A stretch of DNA of 64,000 bases from Thalassobacillus devorans (GCF_900176565.1 NZ_FXEH01000006.1:62001-126000), one strand, 5' to 3'. Counted from the stretch's first letter, positions 34,572-44,494 are shown. A program made the numbers and translations. The notes: generated by a model from the sequence alone, not told the origin.

Positions 34572-35198
34572 TTATAACATTTTTTCCCGTTCGTGGATGC
34601 CCCAGAGTTTGATAAGTGGTCGGAACAGGACGAAAAACATTTGAATCACCGGTCCAGTCGATAAGGCAACGATAAGTGTACCGATACCAACAGGCGCACC
34701 AAGTAAATACCCGACCAGGGCAAGGCCTGATTCCGCAAATATACGAACAGAACTTTTGGATTGGTTTGTTCGTTTGTTGACAATCATCATAAAGTGATCC
34801 AATGGAATTCGTGGAAACGGTGTGCGCAGGTATAGTGCGATCCCCGCTCCCATTGCCAGCAATCCGAGTGTGAAAACAAGCCATTGAGACCACCAGAGGT
34901 CATAACCCTCAGGTAGTACGTTGTATAGAAAAATATCTAATGTCCATCCCCGGACCACAATAGGGAGGATAGATTCATAAACGGGACGTTTTCTTTCGAT
35001 CCTGGCGTTGATTAATAATAAAATGATAAAGCTGATGATTAATACGGTACCGACCGAGACAGGGAGATGCATGGAGATTCCGACCGCCACACTGTCGCCT
35101 GGGCCTACGCCTAATCCTGACTTGATAATCATAGCTAAACCAAGACTGGAAATTACTATTCCTGCCAGGTAAATGATAAATAGAATCAAGTGCTTCAT
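34572..35198 (-). CDS. YczE/YitT-type membrane protein
   Basis: A 208-residue protein with about five membrane helices. It begins like the YczE/YyaS family, with GLAMIIKSGLGVGPGDSVAVG and FPRIPLDHFM later. The B. subtilis YczE acts with the sfp region and affects bacillomycin production, but the biochemical function is not known. AAGGAGCCAGCACA precedes the ATG on the minus strand. A single gene, convergent to the TRAP operon. Confidence 0.85.
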   Translation of the reverse strand: MKHLILFIIYLAGIVISSLGLAMIIKSGLGVGPGDSVAVGISMHLPVSVGTVLIISFIILLLINARIERKRPVYESILPIVVRGWTLDIFLYNVLPEGYDLWWSQWLVFTLGLLAMGAGIALYLRTPFPRIPLDHFMMIVNKRTNQSKSSVRIFAESGLALVGYLLGAPVGIGTLIVALSTGPVIQMFFVLFRPLIKLWGIHEREKML

Positions 35199-35344
35199 TG
35201 TGCTGGCTCCTTAAGCTAATAACAATAACTGATGCTTTCCTAAGCATATACTTACCCTATTGGGATGTAAAGTTCGACGATAGGATCTATTTATTTTATG
35301 GTAAAAGAGAAGCGAATATTTAACTGAAAAATGGAGGGGTTTAG

Positions 35345-36109
35345 ATGCAGTTTGCGATTGTAACCGGTGAATCAAGAGGCCTGGGGGAAGCCATTGCTAA
35401 AGATTTTATGGAATATGGGATAGATGTCATTGGCATTTCCCGTTCAGGAAGTGAAGAACTAAAGAAATTTTCAAAGAATGAGAAAGCCGATTACCACCAT
35501 TATTCCTGTGATTTGAGTGACAGTGCGCAAGCGAAAGAATGCTTTGAGAAAATAGCTGAAAATCACTTTAACAATGAGACCTATCATATTTATCTGATTA
35601 ATAATGCTGGTATGATTGAGCCGATTGAGACGGTTGGGAATTTGGATACGGATCAGGTGACGAAGCATGTTCAGGTTAATCTGGTGGCGCCCATTGTATG
35701 GACGAACAGTCTCTTATCATATGCCGAGACTCATGATGTAAAGCTGACTATGGTCAACATAACTTCTGGTGCTGCTGAAAAATCAACACCAGGATGGAGT
35801 ACTTATAACAGCACAAAAGCGGCAATCAATCAATTTACAGCCACGGTGGCAGCGGAACTTGAATTGAAAGACAGCGATCATCATATCCTGGCCTACAGCC
35901 CGGGGGTGATGGATACGGACATGCAGGATGTCATTCGTTCCGCACCTAAAGAAGCGTTCCGGGATGTAGAGAAATTCAGACAGCTGAAAGAAGAAGGGCA
36001 ACTCCGAGGACCTGATACGGTATCTGCTGTGTTAATGGATCTTTTGAATAAACCAAACGAAATAGAAAACGGAAAAGTTTATAAGCTCTATGATTTAATT
36101 AAGGAATAA
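35345..36109 (+). CDS. Short-chain dehydrogenase, benzil reductase-like (YueD type)
   Basis: A 254-residue SDR oxidoreductase. The NADP-binding motif TGESRGLG is at residues 7-14, NNAG near 88, and catalytic Ser/Tyr/Lys in NITSGAA and YNSTK. Overall layout matches YueD, the benzil reductase forming (S)-benzoin, and the sepiapterin-reductase-like group; the in vivo substrate is unknown. ATGGAGGGGTTTAG precedes the ATG. It is divergent from the YczE-like gene. Confidence 0.9.
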   Translation: MQFAIVTGESRGLGEAIAKDFMEYGIDVIGISRSGSEELKKFSKNEKADYHHYSCDLSDSAQAKECFEKIAENHFNNETYHIYLINNAGMIEPIETVGNLDTDQVTKHVQVNLVAPIVWTNSLLSYAETHDVKLTMVNITSGAAEKSTPGWSTYNSTKAAINQFTATVAAELELKDSDHHILAYSPGVMDTDMQDVIRSAPKEAFRDVEKFRQLKEEGQLRGPDTVSAVLMDLLNKPNEIENGKVYKLYDLIKE

Positions 36110-36453
36110 AGTTTATAAATTTAATGTTGATTTCTGGAATGAGCAGGAGTCTGTGACCATACGCACTCTCCTGCTTCAACTGTGATACAAAAATCAGTTG
36201 CAACCGCATACATTATCATCATATAATAGTTGTAACGAAAAAGAAGGGACTGAAGTTTAGAGCAATGAAGTACTAATCCTATTACTTAGACGAGATTTGA
36301 ATAAACACATTCACTCGTTCGGAGATGGGGTTAGTCTGTCCAAAATCGGATATCATTGCTTGACCAGTCGCCGCAGAGGGATTCTGTCCTTCCGTCTATC
36401 TGTATAAGTAATGATGTGACACCACTTCTCTGAATAATCAGGGAGGTTTTTTT
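36110..36453 (+). promoter_or_regulatory. Regulated leader of the ABC-F gene with promoter and attenuator
   Basis: A promoter TTGCAA-N18-TATAAT (36198-36203, 36222-36227) would start a leader of about 220 bases. A 3-codon ORF (ATG AAG TAC TAA) is at 36265-36276, though its ribosome site is poor. A terminator stem ACTTCTCTGA/TCAGGGAGGT (36424-36433, 36438-36447; two G-U pairs) and seven T end at the start codon. CAGAGGG at about 36375-36381 can pair with the left arm as an antiterminator. Similar antibiotic-induced leaders control vmlR and vga-type genes. Confidence 0.7.
36424..36453 (+). terminator. Attenuator terminator holding the ABC-F ribosome site
   Basis: The right arm of the hairpin contains GGGAGG (36441-36446), the ribosome site for the ATG at 36454, and the T-run is the spacer. 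One structure can therefore stop transcription and mask translation. Confidence 0.75.
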
Positions 36454-38049
36454 ATGCTTTTTATGAGGGCGATGAATATTGAATATAGTATTGGTATCAG
36501 AAAGTTACTGGATATAGATGAGTTGAAGATTCATAAAGGCGACCGGATCGGCCTGGTAGGGAAAAATGGTCAGGGAAAAACGCTGCTATTGAATTATCTG
36601 ACCGGAGCCACAGAAATGAAACCGCAAGTTGATTTTCATACGCAATATAGCTGTTTTCAGCAATTGGACGATATCGGTAGTCAGAACAAGAGATGGAACT
36701 CTTTAAGTGGAGGCGAAAAAACGTTAGCAAAGCTGGATCGGATATTTACTGAAAAGAGGGAGCTATTGTTTTTAGATGAGCCGACCAATAATTTGGATTG
36801 GCACCACATCGGACAGCTGGAACAGCAATTGGAAAACCATTACGGAGCGTTTGTCATTGTCTCTCATGATCGAAGTTTGCTGGATAGGGTATGTACCGCA
36901 ATATGGGAGTTGGAAGATGGGAAAATCACAAGTTACGCGGGTAATTACAGCTTTTATGCGGCACAAAAAGAAAAGCAGAGAAGGCAGCAGCAGGAAGCGC
37001 ATGAAAAATTTTTAAAAGAGAAGCAGCGTTTGACGGAACGGTTGACTATCAAGCGGAACCAGGCAAAAGGAATGCGTAAACCCCCGTCCAGGATGGGTAA
37101 CTCGGAATGGCAGCTTGGTAAAAACAAAGCCGCCGGTCAGCAAAAGAAAATTGAGCGGGTATCAAAGGTTATCGAACGCCGGATTGAACGGATGGAAAAC
37201 GTAGATAAACCTTTTGAGTGGGATGAAGTAAAAATGGACTATATCCTTCAATCACCAATCCACCGCAAGCAGCTGCTTATTGCGAAAGAGGTTGTTGGAA
37301 CAATAGAAGAAAAGAAATTATACGAGGTCTCATCCTTGAAGTTGAAGACAGGGTCGAAAACAGCGCTCATTGGCGTAAATGGCAGTGGGAAAACGACATT
37401 GATCCGCCAGCTGATTGCAGGCGGAGATACCATTGATTTTGCCGCCCGGACGAAAGTCGGGCATTTTGATCAGTCTTTGGAAAAACTACCGAATCAGCAA
37501 AGTGTGCTGGAATTTGTCAGGTCAACTAGCCAGCTTCCGGAACATATATTACGAATCATACTTGGAAGGCTGCGTTTTAAAGAGGATGATGTTCATAAAA
37601 CGATTGGCGTCCTGAGCGGAGGGGAACGTGTCAAAGTAGCTCTCGCGCGGTTGCTGACCGGCGACTACAATTTATTAATACTTGATGAACCTACCAACCA
37701 CCTTGATCTGGAGGCGATCGAGGCACTGGAAGGTCTCGTGCGTGACTATCCGGGTACCGTTTTATACGTTACGCACGATCGGCGGTTTGTAGACCGTACA
37801 GCCACCCATCTATGGGTGCTGGAGAACAAAACGGTCAATAGTTTTGAAGGGAGTCTTCAAGCTTATGAAAAAGAGAAACGAAAGCCGAAACAGGTAGATG
37901 AGCAGGAGTATGATTTAATGGCGCTTGAAACGAAGTTAACCGAACTGATCAGTAAAATCAGTATGGGAGCGCAAGGAGAGGATATCAGTCAGTTAGAAGA
38001 AGAGTATCAGATGGTGCTCAGCCGGGTGAGAAAGCTAAAAAATAGCTAG
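36454..38049 (+). CDS. ABC-F ribosome protection protein (VmlR/Vga-like)
   Basis: A 531-residue soluble protein with two ABC domains and no membrane segments. The first Walker A is GKNGQGKT (about residues 36-43) with SLSGGEK and LFLDEPTNNLD; the second is GVNGSGKT with VLSGGERVKVALA and LILDEPTNHLD. The linker between them (about 160-270) is Lys/Arg/Gln-rich, the antibiotic-resistance region that reaches into the ribosome exit site. It probably gives resistance to lincosamides, streptogramin A or pleuromutilins. An in-frame ATG three codons in is an alternative start. A terminator follows. Confidence 0.9.
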   Translation: MLFMRAMNIEYSIGIRKLLDIDELKIHKGDRIGLVGKNGQGKTLLLNYLTGATEMKPQVDFHTQYSCFQQLDDIGSQNKRWNSLSGGEKTLAKLDRIFTEKRELLFLDEPTNNLDWHHIGQLEQQLENHYGAFVIVSHDRSLLDRVCTAIWELEDGKITSYAGNYSFYAAQKEKQRRQQQEAHEKFLKEKQRLTERLTIKRNQAKGMRKPPSRMGNSEWQLGKNKAAGQQKKIERVSKVIERRIERMENVDKPFEWDEVKMDYILQSPIHRKQLLIAKEVVGTIEEKKLYEVSSLKLKTGSKTALIGVNGSGKTTLIRQLIAGGDTIDFAARTKVGHFDQSLEKLPNQQSVLEFVRSTSQLPEHILRIILGRLRFKEDDVHKTIGVLSGGERVKVALARLLTGDYNLLILDEPTNHLDLEAIEALEGLVRDYPGTVLYVTHDRRFVDRTATHLWVLENKTVNSFEGSLQAYEKEKRKPKQVDEQEYDLMALETKLTELISKISMGAQGEDISQLEEEYQMVLSRVRKLKNS

Positions 38050-38096
38050 TAATGGATGGTCTTTAGGAGGTCAAATGCAACATTTCATGTCATTAT

Positions 38097-38135
38097 AAAA
38101 AAGCTTAGAGTATATAAAAACTCTAAGCTTTTGTT
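38097..38135. terminator. Bidirectional terminator between ABC-F and sulfate permease genes
   Basis: A 13-bp stem AAAAGCTTAGAGT/ACTCTAAGCTTTT with A- and T-runs on each side, between convergent genes. Confidence 0.9.
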
Positions 38136-38154
38136 TATTTAATTGCAAATTCAC

Positions 38155-39627
38155 TTAATGGTTAGATAAGGAAGCGTTTGGTTTATTATGAACACCAAGT
38201 CGTTTAACAAGCTTTGAACTGTCTTCGTTTAACCCGGTTATTTCGACATCTTTACCTTGTTCACGGAACTTCAACACGAGTTTATCAATGGCTGCCACAG
38301 CGGAATCATCCCATACATGGGAATGGCTGAAGTCGATTTTAACGTAATCTGCGTCTGCATTGAAATCAAAATGTTTGATTAAATTATCGACAGAAGCAAA
38401 GAATACTTGTCCTTTTACTGTATAGGTCAACGTACGTGTTTGTTCTTCGAATTTCTTTGCAACATGAACCGAAGAAATTTTTGCTACGAAGAAAATGGCA
38501 CTTAAGATGACACCAGCGAGGACACCTTTGGATAAATCATGCGTTTTAACAACCGTTACAACGGTAACAATCATGACAGCGGCATCGGTTTTCGGCATAA
38601 TGTGAAGCTTCGTTAAAGAGCTCCAATCGAATGTACCGATGGAAACCATGATCATGACGCCGACAAGTACGGCCATTGGTATTTGTACTAATACATTTTG
38701 GAAAGCGATAATTAACAACATCAGGAACACACCAGCAACAAGCGTTGATAACCGGCCGCGTCCGCCTGATTTTACATTAATGACAGATTGTCCGATCATT
38801 GCACAGCCAGCCATACCGCCAAAGAAACCAGTAACGACGTTAGCAACACCTTGTCCGCGTGCTTCTTTGTTTTTGTCACTTGGTGTATCCGTCATATCAT
38901 CGACGATTTGCGCAGTTAATAAAGATTCCAGCAAACCGACAAAAGCTAATGCTAAAGCTGTTGGGAAAATGATTTGCAATGTTTCGAACGTCAACGGAAT
39001 ATCAGGAATCAAGAAGATTGGCAAGGTACTAGTCAGTTCTCCCATATCTCCTACAGTCTTCACATTCATTCCCGTGGTAGTGACCAGGATTGTCATAGCA
39101 ATGATAGCTACTAGCGGAGCTGGTACGGCTTTAGTGATTCGAGGAAAAAGATAAATGATACCTAAAGACCCGATAACTAAAGCATACATTGGCCAGCTCT
39201 CACCGACAAAGTGAGGAAGCTGGGAAGTGAAAATCAGTATCCCAAGTGCGTTTACGAAACCGATCATAACGGAACGTGGGATGAATTTCATAAATTGTCC
39301 AATTTTCAAAGCACCTAATGCGAATTGAATAATACCTGTCAAAATAGTGGCGGCCAGCAGGTATTGCAATCCATGCTCTGCTACTAATGTCACCATTAAT
39401 AACGCCATAGCTCCTGTCGCAGCGGATATCATTCCCGGACGTCCACCCATAAAAGCGATGACAACAGCAATACTGAAGGAAGCGTAAAGACCCACCATCG
39501 GATCGACTCCGGCAATGATCGAGAAGGCGATAGCTTCTGGAATCAAAGCCATGGCTACGACCAGACCTGCCAACACGTCGTTCTTCACGTTTCCAAACCA
39601 TTGATTTTTAATTGGTTCTACGTTCAA
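38155..39627 (-). CDS. SulP family anion transporter with STAS domain
   Basis: A 490-residue SulP transporter for sulfate, bicarbonate or related anions. About twelve membrane segments (residues 15-380) contain [23 protein letters not shown] and [25 protein letters not shown]-terminal STAS domain (about 390-485) contains [20 protein letters not shown]. The start is TTG with AAGAGGTG about 5 bases upstream. It is divergent from a universal stress protein gene, a pairing seen in several Firmicutes. Confidence 0.92.
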   Translation of the reverse strand: MNVEPIKNQWFGNVKNDVLAGLVVAMALIPEAIAFSIIAGVDPMVGLYASFSIAVVIAFMGGRPGMISAATGAMALLMVTLVAEHGLQYLLAATILTGIIQFALGALKIGQFMKFIPRSVMIGFVNALGILIFTSQLPHFVGESWPMYALVIGSLGIIYLFPRITKAVPAPLVAIIAMTILVTTTGMNVKTVGDMGELTSTLPIFLIPDIPLTFETLQIIFPTALALAFVGLLESLLTAQIVDDMTDTPSDKNKEARGQGVANVVTGFFGGMAGCAMIGQSVINVKSGGRGRLSTLVAGVFLMLLIIAFQNVLVQIPMAVLVGVMIMVSIGTFDWSSLTKLHIMPKTDAAVMIVTVVTVVKTHDLSKGVLAGVILSAIFFVAKISSVHVAKKFEEQTRTLTYTVKGQVFFASVDNLIKHFDFNADADYVKIDFSHSHVWDDSAVAAIDKLVLKFREQGKDVEITGLNEDSSKLVKRLGVHNKPNASLSNH

Positions 39628-39736
39628 TGCTGCACCTCTTTTCTATATTTTAAAACTATCGCACTGCCCATAACAGTGCTATTTCCGGCAAGAACGAAAC
39701 TGATTATATCACGCATAAACAATAAGTGGTAATCGC

Positions 39737-39769
39737 ATGTAAGCGCATGATTTCGACACATGCTTACAT
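39737..39769. promoter_or_regulatory. Inverted repeat between sulP and the stress protein gene
   Basis: ATGTAAGCGCATG and CATGCTTACAT pair over 11 bp with one bulged base, in the divergent promoter region about 110 bases from the sulP start. It is a candidate operator for joint control of both genes. Confidence 0.4.
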
Positions 39770-39910
39770 ATACTCCGTTTTACTTTCGTATATAAGGCAA
39801 AATCAAGTTTCTACTGTTTATGGAGTAAAAATTTCATAAGAAAAAAATATTTTGTTTAAGTTAAAACGTGATAAAATGAAAAGATGAATTTAATTGAGAA
39901 GGAGAAAGCT

Positions 39911-40330
39911 ATGTACAAGAATATTTTAATTGCAGCTGATGGTTCAGATCACTCGATCCGTACAGCAGAGCAGGCAGCTGAGCTTGCAAGGCTGCAGGGG
40001 AATGCCCATATTACGGTCATTTATGTTGTCGATGGAGATACTTCTAAACATGACGTACTTGCGGAAGGGAACCAGGCTACGATCGATATGAAACGGCTTG
40101 AACGTCTGAAGCCCATAGAGGAACGTCTGGAAAAAGCGAACGTCAACTATGAAGTAGTTCTAAAGCGGGGAGAACCAGGACCAACGATCGTCAAGTATGC
40201 CAATGAAGAGGATATTGACATTGTTATTATCGGAAGCCGAGGTCTTAATACGCTTCAGGAAATGGTGTTAGGAAGTGTCAGCCATAAAGTGGCGAAACGC
40301 GCCGAATGTCCGGTCATGATTGTAAAATGA
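39911..40330 (+). CDS. Universal stress protein UspA family
   Basis: A 139-residue cytosolic USP-fold protein. It starts MYKNILIAADGSDHSIRTAEQA and ends with the ATP-binding GSRGLNTLQEMVLGSVSHKV loop (G-2X-G-9X-G(S/T) pattern), so it probably binds ATP. The start is set by GAAGGAG 7 bases upstream; an ATG nine codons earlier lacks a site. Divergent from the SulP gene and ended by a terminator. Confidence 0.92.
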   Translation: MYKNILIAADGSDHSIRTAEQAAELARLQGNAHITVIYVVDGDTSKHDVLAEGNQATIDMKRLERLKPIEERLEKANVNYEVVLKRGEPGPTIVKYANEEDIDIVIIGSRGLNTLQEMVLGSVSHKVAKRAECPVMIVK

Positions 40331-40336
40331 ATCATA

Positions 40337-40375
40337 TAAAAACGCTTGAACCTCTCGAGGGCTCAAGCGTTTTTT
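40337..40375 (+). terminator. Terminator after the universal stress protein gene
   Basis: An AACGCTTGA/TCAAGCGTT stem with a loop rich in C and G, followed by six T. Confidence 0.85.
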
Positions 40376-40431
40376 AGTCTAGGAAATTATAAAATTTCTT
40401 TTTTGTAGATAACTTTAAGTAGTGGGTTACA

Positions 40432-40478
40432 TCCAGCTCCAGCTTGTCGCGGGTGAGCAAGGCGCTTGCGCTATTGTA
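40432..40478. repeat. Short GC-rich intergenic repeat element
   Basis: A GC-rich segment with CCAGCTCCAGCTTGTCGCGG and GGCGCTTGCGCT, matching in style the ends of the element at 47118-47239 (GCGTAAGCGCC and GGGCGCTGAAGCT). It lies just after the stop codon of the ABC permease gene. Such elements are common in Bacillaceae intergenic regions. Confidence 0.55.
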
Positions 40479-40481
40479 CGT

Positions 40482-42134
40482 TTAACGGGTTTTAAGGAAC
40501 TTAGTACGGATTAGTTTTTGTAGTACTATGTGACTGATGACAATAGCAAGGCCCAATAATAAGGCAAGTAAGAGCGATGTCATCCACAGACTTTGAAGGG
40601 AGTCAATATTCCACAATAGCAGAACGATACATCCGAACGTCCCCATTTCAATTAATAATGCTATGAGACTGATAAACCGTGATTTGAATACTTCCTGTTC
40701 ATCTGTCCAATTGAGTTTAGGGTCGTTCAAATCGAGCGCTGTACCTACCAGACTGGTGAACCAGCTTGCTAAAAACGTCAACGCAATCCAGGCAGTAAAT
40801 AATGCAGGGGGCATCGGAACGACCGTTAGGCCTACTACTGCTAATAAAATGATCGAAAGCAAATTTATCAGCCATGCTGTCATCACTTTGCTGAAAATTA
40901 CAGTTTTTGCGGAGACAGGCAAGTACAAATTAGCGGGCCAGCTTCGACCATCTCTTGAAATAGATGAGTAGGAGGCTGGATTGACCCCTAAAATGAACAA
41001 CGTAAAGATAAATAATAACAACAGGGGAGCTTTACCATCGAACTGTTCTAGCATGGAGCCAAGTGCTCCGATTGATCCCGAGGAACTTTCAAAAACCAGG
41101 ATAACGATCAAAAAGACCGGTCCAAATAAACTCTGCACAACAATCTGCATGAAGAATGTCGGTGTTCTGAAAATGATCCGTAACTCTTTTAAAAGTAATG
41201 CCAAAAATACGGGCTGAGATTTAATTTTTTTAGCGACCTTCCCAGAATCGAATTTTTTCGTACTTCCTGCTGTAAGGCCGAGCACACCTTTGAAATAAAA
41301 CTTTTGACCTGCAGTTAGGAATAAGAAGATAGCTCCTGCAGAAATAGCGAGCATCAGCATCAGGAAAAATAATCCATTTAACCCTTTTGCATTTTGTAAT
41401 GCCATTGTGCTGAAATAAGCGGTAGGAATCATGCCAGTAATTACATTCAATAGTCCATTTTGCTGCTCAATGAGCTGTGCGGCTCCTTCAGCGGTCTGTT
41501 CGGGATTTTGATTCAGACGGATGATAACGTTGAAGCCGATTATAAATACAAAAGTAAGCAGACCGGCGAACACTTTAGTGCGATCTTTATTTTTTGCTAT
41601 ATTGGCAAAGCGCATGAAAAACATCAATAGAATGGCCATCATCGTAAAAGGAATGACTGGAAAAACAAGGAACAGTAATAGGGCAAATATGTAATAGGTG
41701 AATCCTGCGCCACTATGGATTCCGTATAACGTCAAGATAGGTACCATCAGGACACCGCTCGTCACATACAGGTTGATGAATGGTGCCGCGGCTTTTCCGG
41801 CAAGCAGCTGGTAGGGATGGAAAGGGTAGGGAATAAAACCCTCAATATCTTCAGCAAAATAAAAGGAGCTTAGGACCGAGCTCAAGCTGACAAACAACAG
41901 AACAATGGTCATCCCGACGAACAATAGACCAAGCAGTGCGTTTTCATTTCCTGTCGGCGCCAGCTGGTCGTATAGTGTTTCTACGATGGCATTCAGAACA
42001 CTGATGATAATGCCTGAGAAAGGAATCAAAAATATTGCTAACAAAACATATCCGATTTTTTCTCCGCTGCTTTTGCCTGCCAAAGAATACTGCATTTTTA
42101 ACATCGTTCGGATTAAGCGGAGCGTCTTATTCAT
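40482..42134 (-). CDS. ABC transporter permease (YthQ-like)
   Basis: A 550-residue membrane protein with about twelve hydrophobic segments, in two halves around a hydrophilic loop (about residues 285-310). It resembles large ABC-2 permeases such as B. subtilis YthQ, which pair with one ATPase. It overlaps the upstream ATPase gene by 8 bases. The family-typical stretch is SFYFAEDIEGFIPYPFHPYQLLAGK. The substrate is unknown. Confidence 0.87.
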   Translation of the reverse strand: MNKTLRLIRTMLKMQYSLAGKSSGEKIGYVLLAIFLIPFSGIIISVLNAIVETLYDQLAPTGNENALLGLLFVGMTIVLLFVSLSSVLSSFYFAEDIEGFIPYPFHPYQLLAGKAAAPFINLYVTSGVLMVPILTLYGIHSGAGFTYYIFALLLFLVFPVIPFTMMAILLMFFMRFANIAKNKDRTKVFAGLLTFVFIIGFNVIIRLNQNPEQTAEGAAQLIEQQNGLLNVITGMIPTAYFSTMALQNAKGLNGLFFLMLMLAISAGAIFLFLTAGQKFYFKGVLGLTAGSTKKFDSGKVAKKIKSQPVFLALLLKELRIIFRTPTFFMQIVVQSLFGPVFLIVILVFESSSGSIGALGSMLEQFDGKAPLLLLFIFTLFILGVNPASYSSISRDGRSWPANLYLPVSAKTVIFSKVMTAWLINLLSIILLAVVGLTVVPMPPALFTAWIALTFLASWFTSLVGTALDLNDPKLNWTDEQEVFKSRFISLIALLIEMGTFGCIVLLLWNIDSLQSLWMTSLLLALLLGLAIVISHIVLQKLIRTKFLKTR

Positions 42135-42849
42135 TACTGGTCAGCTCCAGGAAGACTTTCTCCAGTGTTTCATCAGCTTCAAATTGTTCCTTCATTTCCT
42201 TCATATTACCTCTGAACTGAAGCTTACCTTTATTAATGATGGCTACTTCATCACATAATTGCTCCACTACTTCGAGGACATGGGTGGAAAAAAAGACAGT
42301 ATTTCCTTTGGCAGCATGTTCTCTCATCATTTCTTTTAACGTATAGGATGACTTTGGGTCAAGTCCGGACAACGGTTCATCTAGTATCCATACATCAGGG
42401 TCGTGCAGCAGTACACCACTGACAACAATTTTTTGTCGCATTCCGTGGGAATAGGTTTGGATATGGTCGTCAAGCGCTTCATATATCCCGAAGCTTTTCG
42501 TCAAATCCTCGATTTTTTCCTCGCGGGTATCTTTTGGAATATCAAATATATCTCCGATGAAGTTCAAATATTCGATCCCTTTTAAGCGGAGGAAAATGTC
42601 CGGGCTGTCTGGTACATACCCAAAAATTTTCTTCGCTTCAATCGGCTGGCTGGCAATATCATAACCGTTCACGGTAATTATCCCATCGTCGATTGGGAGT
42701 ATACCGGTAATCATTTTAATTGTCGTTGATTTCCCGGCTCCATTCGGACCGAGGAACCCGAAAATCTTTCCGTCGGGGACGACTAAGTCCAGGTTTTTGA
42801 CTGCTGTTTTTCCGGCATATTCTTTCGTCACGTTTTTAATTGTTATCAA
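42127..42849 (-). CDS. ABC transporter ATP-binding protein (YthP-like)
   Basis: A 240-residue ATPase. Walker A is GPNGAGKST (about residues 36-44), the signature is YSHGMRQKI, Walker B is VWILDEPLSG, and the H-loop is FFSTHVLE. The signature YSHGM (for LSGG) is common in ABC-2/CcmA-type exporter ATPases. It is followed by and overlaps the permease gene, so the two form a complete export system. Confidence 0.93.
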   Translation of the reverse strand: MITIKNVTKEYAGKTAVKNLDLVVPDGKIFGFLGPNGAGKSTTIKMITGILPIDDGIITVNGYDIASQPIEAKKIFGYVPDSPDIFLRLKGIEYLNFIGDIFDIPKDTREEKIEDLTKSFGIYEALDDHIQTYSHGMRQKIVVSGVLLHDPDVWILDEPLSGLDPKSSYTLKEMMREHAAKGNTVFFSTHVLEVVEQLCDEVAIINKGKLQFRGNMKEMKEQFEADETLEKVFLELTSNE

Positions 42850-42941
42850 TCGTATCCCACCTTCTTTATGTTCCTGTTAATATACGATTTCTCTGGAAAT
42901 AAGTTTCATTGTGTATGGTAGTGATGGTTAGAAAATAGTAA

Positions 42942-43445
42942 TTACGTTAAAAATAGGACCATCATATATTCATCAAAATAAATACTGCCATCTTTAATGG
43001 CGTTCTTTTCAGTTCCAAACACCATAAATCCGAGGGATTGATATAAACGAACAGCTGGTTCATTAGTAGACACAACGCCTAAAAGTAACTGTTCTATGCC
43101 TGTTTGTCTTGCATCTTCAATAGCTTGCTGCAGCAGCCACTTTCCTATATTCTTTCCACGAGAGTGAGGGGAGACATACATAGCAAGAATATCCGCTTTA
43201 TGAGAAAACTTTTTGTGGGATTGACGCAGCATGGTTACCGTGCCGACCAGATTGGAATTGATAAAAGCTCCGTATGTAAAATTATTTTTACTAGTCATCC
43301 GGTCTGCTGCCTGTGCGATGGGATTCTCCTTGGCCACAGCATCTTCATAGGTAGTGATAAATGCATCAGGAGAAGTCTGTAGTGCTTCTATGCGAAGGTC
43401 CCAGTAAGCGGCGGCATCTTCCGAATACAAACGACGTATTTCCAT
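42942..43445 (-). CDS. GNAT family N-acetyltransferase
   Basis: A 167-residue GNAT acetyltransferase. The acetyl-CoA loop is SPHSRGKNIGKWLL (about residues 92-105) and the C-terminal NEPAVRLYQSLGFMVFGTE is typical of family members acting on small amines or proteins. GAGGTGGATAACA precedes the ATG. A single gene. The substrate is unknown. Confidence 0.88.
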   Translation of the reverse strand: MEIRRLYSEDAAAYWDLRIEALQTSPDAFITTYEDAVAKENPIAQAADRMTSKNNFTYGAFINSNLVGTVTMLRQSHKKFSHKADILAMYVSPHSRGKNIGKWLLQQAIEDARQTGIEQLLLGVVSTNEPAVRLYQSLGFMVFGTEKNAIKDGSIYFDEYMMVLFLT

Positions 43446-43689
43446 TGTTATCCACCTCTTTTATTTTATTGAATACAGTAGCCTATCTTTTTGTTATTGT
43501 AAATAGAGGAAATAGTAAAAATTGAGTAAGATGGGATTCTGGTGCGTTCACAGGTATGTCAGCTGCGTGTATTGTGGTGTTTAGCACTCAATCTGATACA
43601 ATAGCGTATGGTTAGCCTATCACATTATATTTCGTTATTATCTATAATAGTTGAAGGATATTGATATATTGGAAAGAGGGGAACAGAAT

Positions 43690-44442
43690 ATGATAAAAAG
43701 AAAAAGCAAACGGGAAATCGAATTAATGCACGAAGCTGGTAAACTGCTGGCACAGGTGCATAAAGAATTGCGGACTTTTATCAAGCCTGGCATCACGACG
43801 ATGGATATAGAAAATTTCGTCGAAAAGTATTTAGAGAAGCACGGAGCTACAGCTGAACAGAAAGGCTACCAAGGCTATGAATTTGCTACTTGTGCTTCGA
43901 TTAATGATGAGATCTGCCACGGTTTCCCGAGAAAAGATGAATTGAAAGATGGAGACATTGTGACGGTCGATATGGTCATTCGCTTAAACGGCGGATTGGC
44001 GGATTCCGCATGGACCCATCCAGTCGGCAACCTCAGTGAAGAAGCACAGAAATTAATGGACGTAACCAAGACATCTTTATATAAAGGGATTGAGCAGGCT
44101 CGTGTCGGCAACCGTATTGGTGATATTGGTCATGCGATTCAAAGTTATGTGGAAGGCGAAGGGTATTCAGTGGTCCGCGATTTCACCGGTCATGGTATCG
44201 GTGAAACGATTCATGAGGATCCATACATCCCTCACTTTGGTGAAGCCGGAAAAGGCGCTCGCTTAAAAGAGGGTATGGTAATAACCATTGAACCCATGGT
44301 AAATATCGGAGGCTGGGAAAGCAAGATGGACACCAACAACTGGACGGCACGGACGGTTGATGGTTCCTTGTCGGCCCAGTATGAACATACAGTTGCCATC
44401 ACCGCCGATGGCCCTGTGATTTTGACCGAACAAGATGATTAA
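43690..44442 (+). CDS. map: Type I methionine aminopeptidase (second-copy type)
   Basis: A 250-residue metallo-aminopeptidase that removes N-terminal methionine. The five metal ligands are visible: two Asp in VDMVIRLNGGLADSAW, the His in DFTGHGIGE, and the two Glu in TIEPMV and QYEHTVAI. It lacks an N-terminal extension. Bacilli often carry two such genes; the main one lies near secY, so this stand-alone gene is probably the YflG-like second copy. GAGGGGAACAGAAT precedes the ATG. Confidence 0.9.
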   Translation: MIKRKSKREIELMHEAGKLLAQVHKELRTFIKPGITTMDIENFVEKYLEKHGATAEQKGYQGYEFATCASINDEICHGFPRKDELKDGDIVTVDMVIRLNGGLADSAWTHPVGNLSEEAQKLMDVTKTSLYKGIEQARVGNRIGDIGHAIQSYVEGEGYSVVRDFTGHGIGETIHEDPYIPHFGEAGKGARLKEGMVITIEPMVNIGGWESKMDTNNWTARTVDGSLSAQYEHTVAITADGPVILTEQDD

Positions 44443-44444
44443 TA

Positions 44445-44494
44445 AAAAGCTGTTTCCAAAAGGCTGATCTAAGCCATTGGAAACAGCTTTTTTT
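44445..44494. terminator. Bidirectional terminator between map and the hydrolase gene
   Basis: AAAAAGCTGTTTCCA pairs with TGGAAACAGCTTTTT with A- and T-runs on opposite sides, between convergent genes. Confidence 0.85.
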
